Below are positions 26,273-35,103 of a stretch of 64,000 bases of DNA, in pieces. Source of the stretch: Siccirubricoccus phaeus (lineage in GTDB: Bacteria; Pseudomonadota; Alphaproteobacteria; Acetobacterales; Acetobacteraceae); NCBI RefSeq assembly GCF_008360935.1, contig NZ_SRXO01000003.1:248001-312000 (forward strand). The letters are read 5' to 3'. The notes below the pieces were generated by a model that was not told the DNA's origin, searched no databases, and saw only the letters and a list, made by a program, of their open reading frames with translations. Within the stretch, counting starts at the first letter, position 1, and each line of letters opens with the position of its first letter. Both the position numbers and the translations under genes were made by a program.

Positions 26273-27246
26273 TGCGGCTCGATCCCGGCCTCGCGGGCGG
26301 CCTCGCGCCAGCGCTCCACCTCCTGCGCGACGAAGCCGGCCACGCCTTCGGGCGGCAGCTCGGAGGGGATCGTGCCTTCCTCGGCCATGCGCGCGCGCAG
26401 CCCGGGCTCGCGGCCGACCGCGATCACTTCGGCATTGAGCCGGGCGACGATCTCCGCCGGCGTCCCGGCGGGGGCGAAGATCGCGCTCCAGGACGCCACC
26501 GCATAGCCGGGAAGGCCCGCCGCGCCGGCGACCGTGGGCACGCCTGGCAGCGCCGGGACCGCGGCATCCACCGTGACCGCGAGCGCGCGGACGCGGCCCT
26601 GCCGGATCTGCGGCAGCGCCACGATGGCGTCGCTGAACATCACCTGCGCCGCCCCGGCGATGACGTCGAGGATCGCCTGCGCGTTGGACCGGTAGCTCAC
26701 ATAGGTCATGGATACCCCGGTCCGGGCCTTGAACATCTCCGCCGCGAGATGGGAGGAGGTGTTGCCGCTGGCGTAGTTCAGCGCGCCGGGATGGGCCCGC
26801 GCATGGGCGACCAGCCCGGCCATGTCGCGCACCGGCAGGTCGTTGCCGACCACCACCACCAGCGGCGTCCGCCCGATCAGCGCCACCGGCGCGAAATCCG
26901 CCACCGGGTCGTAGGGCAGGCGGCGGAACAGCACCGGATTGGCGGCGTGGGTGGTGTTCGAGGTGAACAGCAGCGTGTAGCCGTCGGGCCGCGCGCGCGC
27001 CACCGCCTCGGCGGCGAGGATGCCGCTGCCGCCGCCGCGGTTGTCCACCACCACAGGCTGGCCCCAGGCGGCGGCCAGGCGGTCGGCATAGAGCCTGGCG
27101 CGCACATCGCTGCCGCTGCCCGGCCCGAAGGCCACGATCAGGCGGATCGGCCGCGCCGGATAGGTCTCGGCCCGCGCCGGGCGCGCCGCCGCGGCAAGCA
27201 GCAGCGTCGCCGCCGCCCGCCGGGGCAGCGCCGCCCGCCCTTTCAC
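26269..27246 (-). CDS. Bug/TctC family substrate-binding protein
   Basis: 325 residues. The GTG at 27246 overlaps the stop of the upstream DUF35 gene (GTGA) and gives the signal peptide VKGRAALPRRAAATLLLAAA, cleaved after ARPARA; the frame open to 27552 is the DUF35 gene read in another frame. Binding-protein blocks are YPARPIRLIVAFGPGSGSDV, WGQPVVVDNRGGGSG and DPVADFAPVALIGRTPLVVV. It resembles the 24153 protein (both share the WGQPVVV, HAANxxL and YDPVADFAPVAL blocks), so the two are probably older duplicates. Confidence 0.88.
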   Translation of the reverse strand: MKGRAALPRRAAATLLLAAAARPARAETYPARPIRLIVAFGPGSGSDVRARLYADRLAAAWGQPVVVDNRGGGSGILAAEAVARARPDGYTLLFTSNTTHAANPVLFRRLPYDPVADFAPVALIGRTPLVVVVGNDLPVRDMAGLVAHARAHPGALNYASGNTSSHLAAEMFKARTGVSMTYVSYRSNAQAILDVIAGAAQVMFSDAIVALPQIRQGRVRALAVTVDAAVPALPGVPTVAGAAGLPGYAVASWSAIFAPAGTPAEIVARLNAEVIAVGREPGLRARMAEEGTIPSELPPEGVAGFVAQEVERWREAAREAGIEPQ

Positions 27247-27644
27247 GGCGTCCCCGCCGGGGCGAAGCGCGGCAGGCTGACCCCGAAATCCGACTGCACC
27301 TCGAGGCGCACGCGCATCCCCGCGGCGATGCTGTCGTGCGGGGCGAGGATGTTGGTGATCAGCCGCGGCCCCTCGTCGAGCTCGACGATGGCGACATTGT
27401 AGGGCAGGCGGTCGCGGAAGGCGTCGTGGTAGGCGGTGTGATAGACTACCCAGCTGATCACCTGCCCGGTGCCCGCGGCCTTCTCCCAGCCGGCGCCCTC
27501 GCGCAGGCAGGCGGGACATTCGCGCCGCGCGGGCAGCCAGCGATGGCCGCAATGCGGGCAGTGCTGGAAGCGCAGCTCCCCGGCGGCGAGGCCGGCCCAG
27601 TAGGCTTCGTTCAGCGGGGTGACCTCCGGTGTCGGCAGGGTCAT
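27243..27644 (-). CDS. DUF35 OB-fold / zinc-ribbon protein, thiolase partner
   Basis: 133 residues. An N-terminal rubredoxin-like zinc ribbon with two Cys-x-x-Cys knuckles (CPHC and CPAC, about residues 29-46) is followed by an OB-fold with VISWVVYHTAYHDAFRDRLP. Proteins of this family bind CoA and act as obligate partners of thiolase-like enzymes, including the Ltp2/ChsH2 steroid aldolase. Here the gene lies one base after the thiolase-like gene and runs in the same direction, which supports such a complex. Confidence 0.88.
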   Translation of the reverse strand: MTLPTPEVTPLNEAYWAGLAAGELRFQHCPHCGHRWLPARRECPACLREGAGWEKAAGTGQVISWVVYHTAYHDAFRDRLPYNVAIVELDEGPRLITNILAPHDSIAAGMRVRLEVQSDFGVSLPRFAPAGTP

Positions 27645-27645
27645 G

Positions 27646-28773
27646 TCAGCCTCCGAGGATCAGGGTCGCGTGGGTGTGCATGGTGCCGCCCTGGTTGCTC
27701 ACCAGCGCGTGGCGCACGCCGGGCACCTGCAGCGTGGCGGTGCCGCGGACCTGGCGCACCGCCTCGATCACCAGCTGCAGCCCCGGCATGCCGGTTTCCG
27801 ACAGCAGGCCCCCGGCGGTGTTGATGGGCAGGTCGCCGCCGTGCTCGATGCGGCCTTCGCGCACGAAGCCCTCGGCCTGGCCGGGCGGGCAGAAGCCGTA
27901 ATCTTCCAGCGTCATCAGCACGGTGATGGTGAAGCAGTCGTAGATCTGCGCCACCTGGATGTCCGCCGGGGCGAGCCCGGCCATGGCGAAGGCGTCGCGC
28001 GCCGCGTCCTTCGCCCGCGTGCTGGTCAGGCAGGGGCGCTGCGTCACCTCCCACGAGGTATGCGCCTGCCCCATGCCGAGGATCGGCACCGCCGCCTTCA
28101 CCCCGAGCTCGCGCGCCCGGCGCGCCGACATCACCACCAGCGCGGCGGCGCCGTCGGAGATCAGCGCGCAGTCGTCGCGCCGCAGCGGCGCGACCAGCGG
28201 CGGGGTGGCGAGGTAGCCGTCGAGCGTCAGCGGCTTGCGGAGCTGCGCGTGGGGGTTGGCCGCGCCGTGCCGCCGCGCCGCCACCGCGACCGCGCCGAAG
28301 GCGGCCTCGGGCGTGCCGTGTTCGGCGACATGGCGGCGGTGGATCATGGCGTAGCCGGCGGCGGTCGAGAACCAGCCGAAGGCGGCGTCGTCGCCGCGCG
28401 GGCGGGCATAGGTGGCGCGGCTGCCGCTGCGCGGATTGTCGGCGTAGCAGACCAGCGCCACCTCGCACATGCCGGCCTCGATCGCCAAGCAGGCGAAGGC
28501 GACGCCCGACATGTTGGCCGCGCCCCCCTGGTCGAGCGCGATGCCGATGCGCGGCTGCAGGCCCAGCGCCTCGGACAGGGTCTGGCCATACAGGATCTCG
28601 CGCGCCGAGGTCGGCGTCTTGACGAAGACCCCGTCCACCGCCTGCTTCTCGATGCCGGCGTCCTCGAGCGCGCGGCGGCAGGCCTCCACGTTCAGCGAGA
28701 CGGTGGACCGTCCCGGCAGGGTGCCGAAGGCGGTGTGGCCGACCCCCGCGATGACGAACTTCCCGCGCATCAT
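27646..28773 (-). CDS. Thiolase-like lipid-transfer protein (Ltp2/SCP-x type), nucleophile Cys absent
   Basis: 375-residue thiolase-fold protein, beginning MMRGKFVIAGVGHTAFGTLP. The loop that carries the nucleophilic cysteine in real thiolases reads IALDQGGAANMSGVAF here, without that cysteine. The C-terminal block is VSNQGGTMHTHATLIL, and YDCFTITVLMTLEDYGFCPP matches the Ltp2-like subgroup, whose members are retro-aldolases that work with a DUF35 partner. The start overlaps the preceding Bug stop (ATGA); 44 codons of upstream open frame are discarded. Cleavage of a beta-hydroxyacyl-CoA is the inferred reaction. Confidence 0.85.
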   Translation of the reverse strand: MMRGKFVIAGVGHTAFGTLPGRSTVSLNVEACRRALEDAGIEKQAVDGVFVKTPTSAREILYGQTLSEALGLQPRIGIALDQGGAANMSGVAFACLAIEAGMCEVALVCYADNPRSGSRATYARPRGDDAAFGWFSTAAGYAMIHRRHVAEHGTPEAAFGAVAVAARRHGAANPHAQLRKPLTLDGYLATPPLVAPLRRDDCALISDGAAALVVMSARRARELGVKAAVPILGMGQAHTSWEVTQRPCLTSTRAKDAARDAFAMAGLAPADIQVAQIYDCFTITVLMTLEDYGFCPPGQAEGFVREGRIEHGGDLPINTAGGLLSETGMPGLQLVIEAVRQVRGTATLQVPGVRHALVSNQGGTMHTHATLILGG

Positions 28774-29744
28774 GACCTTCCTTCCCCGATCCCGGCGCGC
28801 GCCAGCACGTCGCGCCAATAGGCGAGCTGGCGGCCGAGGAAGGCGCCGGCATCGCCCGCGCTGCCCCGCATCGGCACGGCGTTGAAGACGGCGAAGCGCT
28901 CGGCCGCCTCGGGGCGCGCCAGCACCTCGCCCATCGCCGCGTTGAGCTTCGCGACCGCCTCGGGCGGCGTGCCCGTCGGGGCGAGCGCGACATACCAGGA
29001 GCTGATGTCGAAGCCGGCGAAGCCGGATTCGGCCATGGTCGGCACCTCGGGCATCAGCGGCGAGCGTTCGGGCGTCGCCACCGCCAGCGCGCGCAGCCGG
29101 CCCTGCCGCACATGCGGAATGGTCGTGGTGCTGTCGAACATCGCCTGCACCGTGCCGGCGATGAGGTCCGTCACCGCCTCGGCCGAGCCGCGATAGGGCA
29201 CCACCTCGAACTCCGCCCCGGTGGCGTGGCGGAACAGCTCCGCCGCGACATGGGGCGACTGCCCGGTGCCGGAGGAACCGAAGCTGAAGCGCCCGCCGGC
29301 GGCGCGGATCCGGGTGACGAGCTCGGCCGGGGTGCGGGCCGGCATGTCGGCCCGCACGACCAGCGAGACCGGCGCGACCATCAGCATCGAGACCGGGGCG
29401 AAGTCGCGCGCGATGTCGTAGCCGGGATTGCGGTAGTAGGACGGGTTGATGCCGACCGAGCCGGTGTTGCCGATGACCAGCGTGTGCCCGTCCGGCGCCG
29501 CGCCGGCGACGTAGCGCATGCCGATCTGCCCGCCGGCGCCGGCGCGGTAGTCAAGCACCACCGGCTGGCCGATCAGCGCCGGCATGTGCTGCACCAGCAG
29601 CCGCCCGACCACGTCGGTCGGCCCGCCCGGGGCGCCGGGCACGATCATCACCACCGGCCGGCTCGGGAAGGGCGCCTGCGCCCAGGCCGGGGCCGCCAGC
29701 CCGGCGGTCAATGCCGGCAGGGCCCGGCGCCGCAGTCGCATCAT
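28770..29744 (-). CDS. Bug/TctC substrate-binding protein, tandem copy A
   Basis: 324 residues with a signal ending APAWAQA, then PFPSRPVVMIVPGAPGGPTD and the block HTLVIGNTGSVGINPSYYRN. Of several ATGs, 29744 lies best after the AGAGGGGAGG ribosome site. It is strikingly similar over its whole length to the next protein upstream (29797-30768), even to the shared C-terminal LARAGIGE, so the two arose by tandem duplication. The CoA-cleaving thiolase gene follows with an ATGA overlap. Confidence 0.9.
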   Translation of the reverse strand: MMRLRRRALPALTAGLAAPAWAQAPFPSRPVVMIVPGAPGGPTDVVGRLLVQHMPALIGQPVVLDYRAGAGGQIGMRYVAGAAPDGHTLVIGNTGSVGINPSYYRNPGYDIARDFAPVSMLMVAPVSLVVRADMPARTPAELVTRIRAAGGRFSFGSSGTGQSPHVAAELFRHATGAEFEVVPYRGSAEAVTDLIAGTVQAMFDSTTTIPHVRQGRLRALAVATPERSPLMPEVPTMAESGFAGFDISSWYVALAPTGTPPEAVAKLNAAMGEVLARPEAAERFAVFNAVPMRGSAGDAGAFLGRQLAYWRDVLARAGIGEGRS

Positions 29745-29796
29745 GACCATCCTCCCCTCTGTTCGAGCCGGCCGGCCGCGGGCCCGCCGCCCATCG

Positions 29797-30768
29797 TCAC
29801 CGCGCCTCGCCGATCCCCGCGCGTGCAAGAACCTCGCGCCAATAGGCGAGCTGCCGGCCGACGAAGGCGGCGGCATCCGCCGGGCTGCCCCGCATCGGCA
29901 CGGCGTTGATCGCGGCCAGGCGCTCGGCCACGTCGGGACGGGCCATCACCGGGTTCATGGCGGCATTGAGCGTGAGTACCGCCTCGGCCGGGGTGCCCGC
30001 CGGGGCAAGCGCGACATACCAGGAGCTGACGTCGAAGCCGGCGAAGCCGGCCTCGGCCATGGTCGGCACCTCGGGCATCAGCGGCGAGCGCTCGACATTG
30101 GCCACCGCCAGCGCGCGCAGCCGGCCCTGCCGCACGAAGGGCACCGAGCTGGTGCTGTCGAACATCGCCTGCACCGTGCCGGCGAGCATGTCGGTGACCG
30201 CCGGCGCCGCGCCGCGATAGGGCACGATCTCGAACTCCACCCCCGCCGCGTGGCGGAACAGCTCGGCCGCGACATGGGGCGACTGCCCGGTGCCGGAGGA
30301 GCCGAAGGTGAAGCGCCCGCCGGCGGCGCGGATATGCGCGACCAGCTCGGCCGGGGTGCGGACCGGCAGGTCGGCCGGCACGACCAGCGAGACCGGCGCG
30401 ATCATCAGCATCGAGACCGGGGTGAAGTCGCGCGCGATGTCGTAGCCGGGATCGCGGTAGTAGGACGGGTTGATGCCGACCGATCCGGTATTGCCGATCA
30501 CCAGCGTGTGCCCGTCCGGCGCTGCGGTCGCGACATGGCGCATGCCGATCTGCCCGGCGGCGCCGCTGCGGTTCTCGAGCACCACCGGCTGGCCGATCAG
30601 CGCGGGCATGTATTGCACCAGCACCCGGCCGGCGACGTCGGTCGGCCCGCCCGGCGCGGCCGGGGCGATCATCACCACCGGCCGGCTCGGGAAGGGCGCC
30701 TGCGCCCGTGCCGGGGCCGCCAGCCCGGCGGCCAGCGCCGGCAGGGACCGTCGCATCAATCGGATCAT
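29797..30768 (-). CDS. Bug/TctC substrate-binding protein, tandem copy B
   Basis: 323 residues, start MIRLMRRSLPALAAGLAAPA with the signal ending ARAQA. The ligand-pocket blocks (APAAPGGPTDVAGRVLVQYM; FTFGSSGTGQSPHVAAELFR) differ from copy A at only scattered positions. The ATG overlaps the CoA-transferase stop, so translation is coupled. The changes between copies (for example FDSTSSVPFVRQG against FDSTTTIPHVRQG) might shift ligand preference. Confidence 0.9.
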   Translation of the reverse strand: MIRLMRRSLPALAAGLAAPARAQAPFPSRPVVMIAPAAPGGPTDVAGRVLVQYMPALIGQPVVLENRSGAAGQIGMRHVATAAPDGHTLVIGNTGSVGINPSYYRDPGYDIARDFTPVSMLMIAPVSLVVPADLPVRTPAELVAHIRAAGGRFTFGSSGTGQSPHVAAELFRHAAGVEFEIVPYRGAAPAVTDMLAGTVQAMFDSTSSVPFVRQGRLRALAVANVERSPLMPEVPTMAEAGFAGFDVSSWYVALAPAGTPAEAVLTLNAAMNPVMARPDVAERLAAINAVPMRGSPADAAAFVGRQLAYWREVLARAGIGEAR

Positions 30769-31922
30769 GGGCTTTTCCCTCCCCCGGGCTGCGGCACCAG
30801 CGCCTGGTCGGCGCCGAGCGGGCGGCTCGGCCAGCGCAGGCCGCGCTCGATGCCCTCGAAGCACAGCGCGCTGGTCGGCACGGTCATCGCGCCGAACTGC
30901 GGATGCTCGATGTCGAGCAGCGCGCGGCGTTCGTGCAGGTGGCGGTCGGCCACCACCTCGGCCAGCTCGCGCACCGGCGCGCAGGGCACGCCGGCCGCGG
31001 CCAGGCCCTGGAAGATCTCCTCCTTCGGCAGCGCCGCCGTCCAGGAGGCGACCATGCCGTCGAGCAGGTCCATGTTCGCCACCCGGTCGGTCATCCGCAG
31101 GAAGCGCGGGTCGTCGATCAGCTCGGCATGGCCGAAATAGCGCGCGGCGGCGCGCCAATGGCCGTCATGGTTGCAGATGATGGCGACATGCCCGTCCGCC
31201 GCCGGATAGACGTTGTAGGGACAGACCGACAGCCCGCCATGGCGGTTGCCGGTGCGGCCGGGGAAGGCGCTGCCCTTGTCGGCCAGCAGGGCGAGGTTGG
31301 AGGTCAGCGAGGGATAGACCGCCTCCACCATCGCCACCTCCACCGCGCGGGCCGGCCCGCCGCGCTCGCGCTCGAACAGCGCGGTGACGATGGCGCCATA
31401 GAGGTGGATGCCGGCGAAGAAGTCGCACAGCGCCGGCCCGGCCTTGAGCGGCGGGCCGCCGGCCTCGCCGGTGATGCTCATCACCCCGCTCATCGCCTGC
31501 ACCACCAGGTCCATCGCCGGGTAGTCGCGATAGGGGCCGCTGCCGCCATAGCCCGAGCCGGAGGCGCAGATCAGCCGCGGATTGACCCCGCGCAGCACGT
31601 CCCGCGACAGGCCGAGCCGGTCCATCACCCCGGGGCGGTAGTTCTCGACCAGCACATCCGCCCCGGCGGCCATCCGCAGCAGCGCCGCGCGGTCCTCCTC
31701 GGCCTTCAGGTCGAGCACGACGCAATTCTTGCCCGAATTGAGCATGGCGAAGGGCAGCGTGGCCCCGCCATCGCCGTGCCGGCGGCGCAGCTGCTCGCCG
31801 CCGGGGGGCTCGATCTTGATCACCTCGGCCCCGGCCATGGCCATCAGGAAGGTGGCATAGGGGCCGTTGTAGATCTGCGTCAGATCGAGAACGGTGACGC
31901 CGGCGAGCGGTCCTGCCGACAT
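30765..31922 (-). CDS. Family III CoA-transferase (CaiB/BaiF)
   Basis: 385 residues with the N-terminal PLAGVTVLDLTQIYNGPYAT, CoA-binding GAEVIKIEPPGGEQLRR and catalytic aspartate D138 in YRDYPAMDLVVQAMSG. It should activate a carboxylic acid using an acyl-CoA donor such as succinyl-CoA; neither partner can be told from sequence. It sits between the enoyl-CoA hydratase gene, from which it is separated by no bases, and Bug copy B, so activation, import and oxidation genes share one message. Confidence 0.92.
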   Translation of the reverse strand: MSAGPLAGVTVLDLTQIYNGPYATFLMAMAGAEVIKIEPPGGEQLRRRHGDGGATLPFAMLNSGKNCVVLDLKAEEDRAALLRMAAGADVLVENYRPGVMDRLGLSRDVLRGVNPRLICASGSGYGGSGPYRDYPAMDLVVQAMSGVMSITGEAGGPPLKAGPALCDFFAGIHLYGAIVTALFERERGGPARAVEVAMVEAVYPSLTSNLALLADKGSAFPGRTGNRHGGLSVCPYNVYPAADGHVAIICNHDGHWRAAARYFGHAELIDDPRFLRMTDRVANMDLLDGMVASWTAALPKEEIFQGLAAAGVPCAPVRELAEVVADRHLHERRALLDIEHPQFGAMTVPTSALCFEGIERGLRWPSRPLGADQALVPQPGGGKSP

Positions 31923-32699
31923 TCAGCGTCCCTCGAAGCGCGGCGGCCGCTTCTCGGCGAAGGCGGCGCGGCCTTCCTTCACGTCCTCGCTGCCCTGCAG
32001 GATGCGGCTGACCATCTGCTCGAGCCGCAGCCCGTCGGCGAGCGGCATGTCGCGCGAGCGCAGCCCGAGCTCCTTCGCCGCCTGCACCGCGAGCGGGGCA
32101 TTCGCCGCGATGCGGCGGGCGAAGGCGCGCGCGGCGGGCATCAGTTCCTCGGGCGGGACCACGGCATTGACCAGGCCCCAGCGTTCCGCCCGCGCCGCGT
32201 CGATCGCATCGCCGGTCAGCAGCATCTCCATCGCGATCGCGTGGGGCAGCTGGCGCATCACCCGCTGGGTGCCGCCATTGCCGGCGATGACGCCGCGCTT
32301 GACCTCGCTGAGGCCGAAGGTGGCGTGCGGGACGGCGATGCGGATGTCGGTGGCCAGCAGCAGGGTCATGCCGCCGCCCACGCAGAAGCCGTTGACCGCG
32401 GCGATCACCGGCTTCCACACCTCAAGGCCGCGGTTCAGCAGCTGCCCCTTCTGCGTCAGCCAGTGGTCCGACAGTTCCTGCCGGCGGCCGATGAAGTCCT
32501 TGATGTCGGCGCCGGCCGAGAAGGACTTGTCCCCCGCGCCGGTGACGATCGCGCAGCGCACCGCCGGGTCGTCGCGCACGCGCATCCAGGCGTCGGTCAG
32601 CCCGGCGTAGTGCGCGGCATCGAGCGCGTTGCGCCGCTCCGGCCGGTTGATGGTGATGGTGGCGATGCCCTCGGCATCGATGTCGAGGTCGATGGACAT
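31923..32699 (-). CDS. Enoyl-CoA hydratase/isomerase family protein
   Basis: 258-residue crotonase with both catalytic glutamates of true hydratases: one in ATFGLSEVKRGVIAGNGGTQ and the other in AIAMEMLLTGD. The oxyanion-hole segment is DKSFSAGADIKDF. It hydrates trans-2-enoyl-CoA in beta-oxidation. The ATG at 32699 overlaps the acyl-CoA dehydrogenase stop (TGATG), which joins the first two oxidation steps; the open frame to 33152 is discarded. Confidence 0.92.
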   Translation of the reverse strand: MSIDLDIDAEGIATITINRPERRNALDAAHYAGLTDAWMRVRDDPAVRCAIVTGAGDKSFSAGADIKDFIGRRQELSDHWLTQKGQLLNRGLEVWKPVIAAVNGFCVGGGMTLLLATDIRIAVPHATFGLSEVKRGVIAGNGGTQRVMRQLPHAIAMEMLLTGDAIDAARAERWGLVNAVVPPEELMPAARAFARRIAANAPLAVQAAKELGLRSRDMPLADGLRLEQMVSRILQGSEDVKEGRAAFAEKRPPRFEGR

Positions 32700-33871
32700 C
32701 AGCGCCGCCCCTTCCCGCCGAGCAGGGTGCGGGCGAGCACCATGCGGTGCACCTCGGACGGCCCCTCGCCGATGCGCTTGATCCGCATCTCGCGGTACCA
32801 GCGTTCGAGCGGCATCTCCTGCGCGACGCCGAGGCCGCCGAAGATCTGCACGCAGCGGTCCACAACGCGCCCCGCCGTCTCGGTCGCCACCACCTTGGCG
32901 ACCGAGGCATCGGTCTTGAGGTCGCCGCCGAGTGCTGCGGTCCAGGCCGCCTGCCACACCAGCAGGCGGGCGGCGCGCAGCTCCATCTCGCTGTCGGCGA
33001 TCATCCACTGGATCGCCTGCTTGTCCGCCAGCTTCGAGCCGAAGGCCTCGCGCTGCCGGGCCCAGTCCATGGCGAGTTCGAGCGCCGCCTGGGCGATGCC
33101 GACGCAGGCGGCGGCATAGGGCACGCGGCCCTCGACCAGCCATTTCTCGCACAGCTGGAAGCCCTGGCCTTCCTCGCCGAGGCGGTTCTCGACCGGCACC
33201 TCGACATCCTCGAGGTGCAGCTCATAGGGCGACCAGGCGCGGATCACGCCGATCCGCCGCTTGGTCAGGCCCTTGGGGTTGCCGTCGATGATGAAGCAGG
33301 TGATGCCGCCGCGTTCGCCCTGCGCGCCGGTGCGGGCGAACAGCAGGCCCCAATCGGCGCTGCCCGCGCCCGAGATCCACATCTTGCTGCCGTTGAGCAC
33401 GTAGCGGCCGCCGCGGTGCTCGGCGCGGGTGCGGATGCCGCGCGCCGGGTCGGCGCCGCCCGAGGGCTCGCTGATGGCGACGAAGACCTTCTGGCCGCGC
33501 TCGACCGCGGGGATGCCGAAGCGCTCGATCTGGTCGCGGTTGCCGAGCCAGATGGCATTGGGCGGATCGGCCCCGAAGGCGCCGCAGGCCGGGATATAGG
33601 CGCCCATGCGGCACTTCGACGCCTCCTCGGCGATCACCGCCTGGCCGAGCAGGTCGAGCCCGGCGCCGCCATATTCGGTCGGCGTGCGGTAGCACCACAG
33701 GCCAAGGTCGCGCGCCTTCTTCTGCAGCGGGGCCAGATCCGCCACGGGCAGTTCGCAGGCGTCGTGTGGCGCGCGATCCTCGGCCGGCTTGACGTCGTTC
33801 TGCATGAAGCGCCGCGCGGTATCGCGCAGCATCTTCAATTCCTCGGGCAGGGCCCAGGCGCCGTTGCTCAC
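32699..33871 (-). CDS. Acyl-CoA dehydrogenase
   Basis: 390-residue FAD enzyme catalysing alpha,beta-desaturation of acyl-CoA. It shows the FAD/acyl-CoA block VAISEPSGGADPARGIRTRA, NGSKMWISGAGSADW, and a C-terminal IGEGPSEVHRMVLARTLLG that carries the expected catalytic-base glutamate. It is the first gene of the minus-strand operon and diverges from the LysR gene, 249 bases away. A linear or branched medium-chain substrate is possible; the family does not resolve it. Confidence 0.93.
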   Translation of the reverse strand: MSNGAWALPEELKMLRDTARRFMQNDVKPAEDRAPHDACELPVADLAPLQKKARDLGLWCYRTPTEYGGAGLDLLGQAVIAEEASKCRMGAYIPACGAFGADPPNAIWLGNRDQIERFGIPAVERGQKVFVAISEPSGGADPARGIRTRAEHRGGRYVLNGSKMWISGAGSADWGLLFARTGAQGERGGITCFIIDGNPKGLTKRRIGVIRAWSPYELHLEDVEVPVENRLGEEGQGFQLCEKWLVEGRVPYAAACVGIAQAALELAMDWARQREAFGSKLADKQAIQWMIADSEMELRAARLLVWQAAWTAALGGDLKTDASVAKVVATETAGRVVDRCVQIFGGLGVAQEMPLERWYREMRIKRIGEGPSEVHRMVLARTLLGGKGRR

Positions 33872-34026
33872 GTCCTCATCACCTCCGGATGCCGGACCGG
33901 ACGCGGTGCGTGGATGCGGAGGCGGCCATGCCGCGATGCGATGGCGCCCCGGCCTTGGCCGGGCGCGCCGGATGCTTCCTCCGTCTCCTCGGCCGCGCCG
34001 GCCGGGCTTTCTTGCTCAACGGGAGG

Positions 34027-34062
34027 AAGTGTTGTGCCGGTGCGGAGGCGCGTCTAACACTT
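34027..34062. promoter_or_regulatory. Inverted repeat between acyl-CoA dehydrogenase operon and LysR gene
   Basis: A perfect 7-base inverted repeat, AAGTGTT and AACACTT, 22 bases apart, lies 59 bases before the LysR start in the divergent gap. Its AT-richer arms stand out from the GC-rich surroundings. A LysR operator is the natural guess, since LysR genes usually diverge from their targets, but no classic T-N11-A box is proven. Confidence 0.35.
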
Positions 34063-34120
34063 TAGCGGCAAGGCGCCGATGCCGCGGCGGCATCGAGACG
34101 GCCAGGGAGGGTGGAAGCGC

Positions 34121-35062
34121 GTGGAACTGCGCCAGCTCCGCTATTTCGCCGCCGTCGCGCGGGAACGGCATTTCGGCCAGGCCGCGCGCGCGCTGCGGAT
34201 CGCCCAGCCCGCGGTCAGCCGGCAGATCCAGCAGCTCGAGGCGGAACTCGGCGTGCGGCTGTTCGACCGCCGGCCGCGCGGGGCGGTGCTGACCGCCGAA
34301 GGGCTCGCGCTGCTCGACCGCGCCGAGCGGCTGCTCGGCGAGGCGGATGCGATGCGCCGCGACGCGCGCGGCCAGGCCGACCGGCCGCGCGGGGCGGTGA
34401 CGATCGGCCTGTCGCCCGGCGTGTCGGACATCATCGGCGCCGCCTTCGCCACCCGCGCCGCGCGGCAGTTCCCCGAGATCCGGCTGCGGCTCGCCATCGG
34501 CTTCATGCACGACCTTGAGAAGCAGCTCGAGGAAGGGGCGATCGACGCCGCCATGCTGAACGGGCCCGGCGCCTCGGCGCGGCTGGCGGCGGAGCCGCTG
34601 CTCGCCGAGCCGCTGTGCCTGATCTGCGCCGCCGCGGACCGCCGCTTCGAGGGGGCGGCGGTGCCGCTGCGCGCGCTGGCGGGCGTGCCGCTGGTGCTCG
34701 CCGGCCGGCCCGACAGCTGGGTGCGCCGCGCGCTGCGCGACGCGCTGGGCCAGGAGGCGCTCGGCATCGAGGTGGCGGCCGAGGCGGATACCGTCGCCCT
34801 CGCCAAGCGGCTCGTGCTCGACGGGCTCGGGCCGATGGTCGATGTCGCCTCGATGGTGCGCGCCGAGATCCTGGAGGGGCGGCTGCGCGCGGTGCCGCTC
34901 GGCGCGCTCGCTATCACCCGGCTGCTGGTCATGCCCCGCGGGCGGGAACCGTCGCCGGCGGCGGTCGCGGCCGCCGGCCTGCTGCGCGACTGCGCGCGCG
35001 AGATGCTGGCCAGCGGGCTGTGGCTGGGCGCGCGGGCGCCGGCGGCCTCAGCCGGTCCCTGA
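34121..35062 (+). CDS. LysR family transcriptional regulator
   Basis: 313 residues. The winged helix-turn-helix occupies residues 1-60 (ELRQLRYFAAVARERHFGQA; AVSRQIQQLEAELGVRLF) and is followed by the effector-binding domain (GAVTIGLSPGVSDIIGAAFA). The GTG at 34121 follows a GGGAGGG site and starts exactly where LysR proteins begin. It diverges from the operon 33871-23092, so control of that operon in response to the imported acid or its CoA ester is likely. Confidence 0.9.
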   Translation: MELRQLRYFAAVARERHFGQAARALRIAQPAVSRQIQQLEAELGVRLFDRRPRGAVLTAEGLALLDRAERLLGEADAMRRDARGQADRPRGAVTIGLSPGVSDIIGAAFATRAARQFPEIRLRLAIGFMHDLEKQLEEGAIDAAMLNGPGASARLAAEPLLAEPLCLICAAADRRFEGAAVPLRALAGVPLVLAGRPDSWVRRALRDALGQEALGIEVAAEADTVALAKRLVLDGLGPMVDVASMVRAEILEGRLRAVPLGALAITRLLVMPRGREPSPAAVAAAGLLRDCAREMLASGLWLGARAPAASAGP

Positions 35063-35103
35063 CGCCCGGCGGTGCCGGGAATGGCCCCGCGCGCGCCGCG
35101 CCG

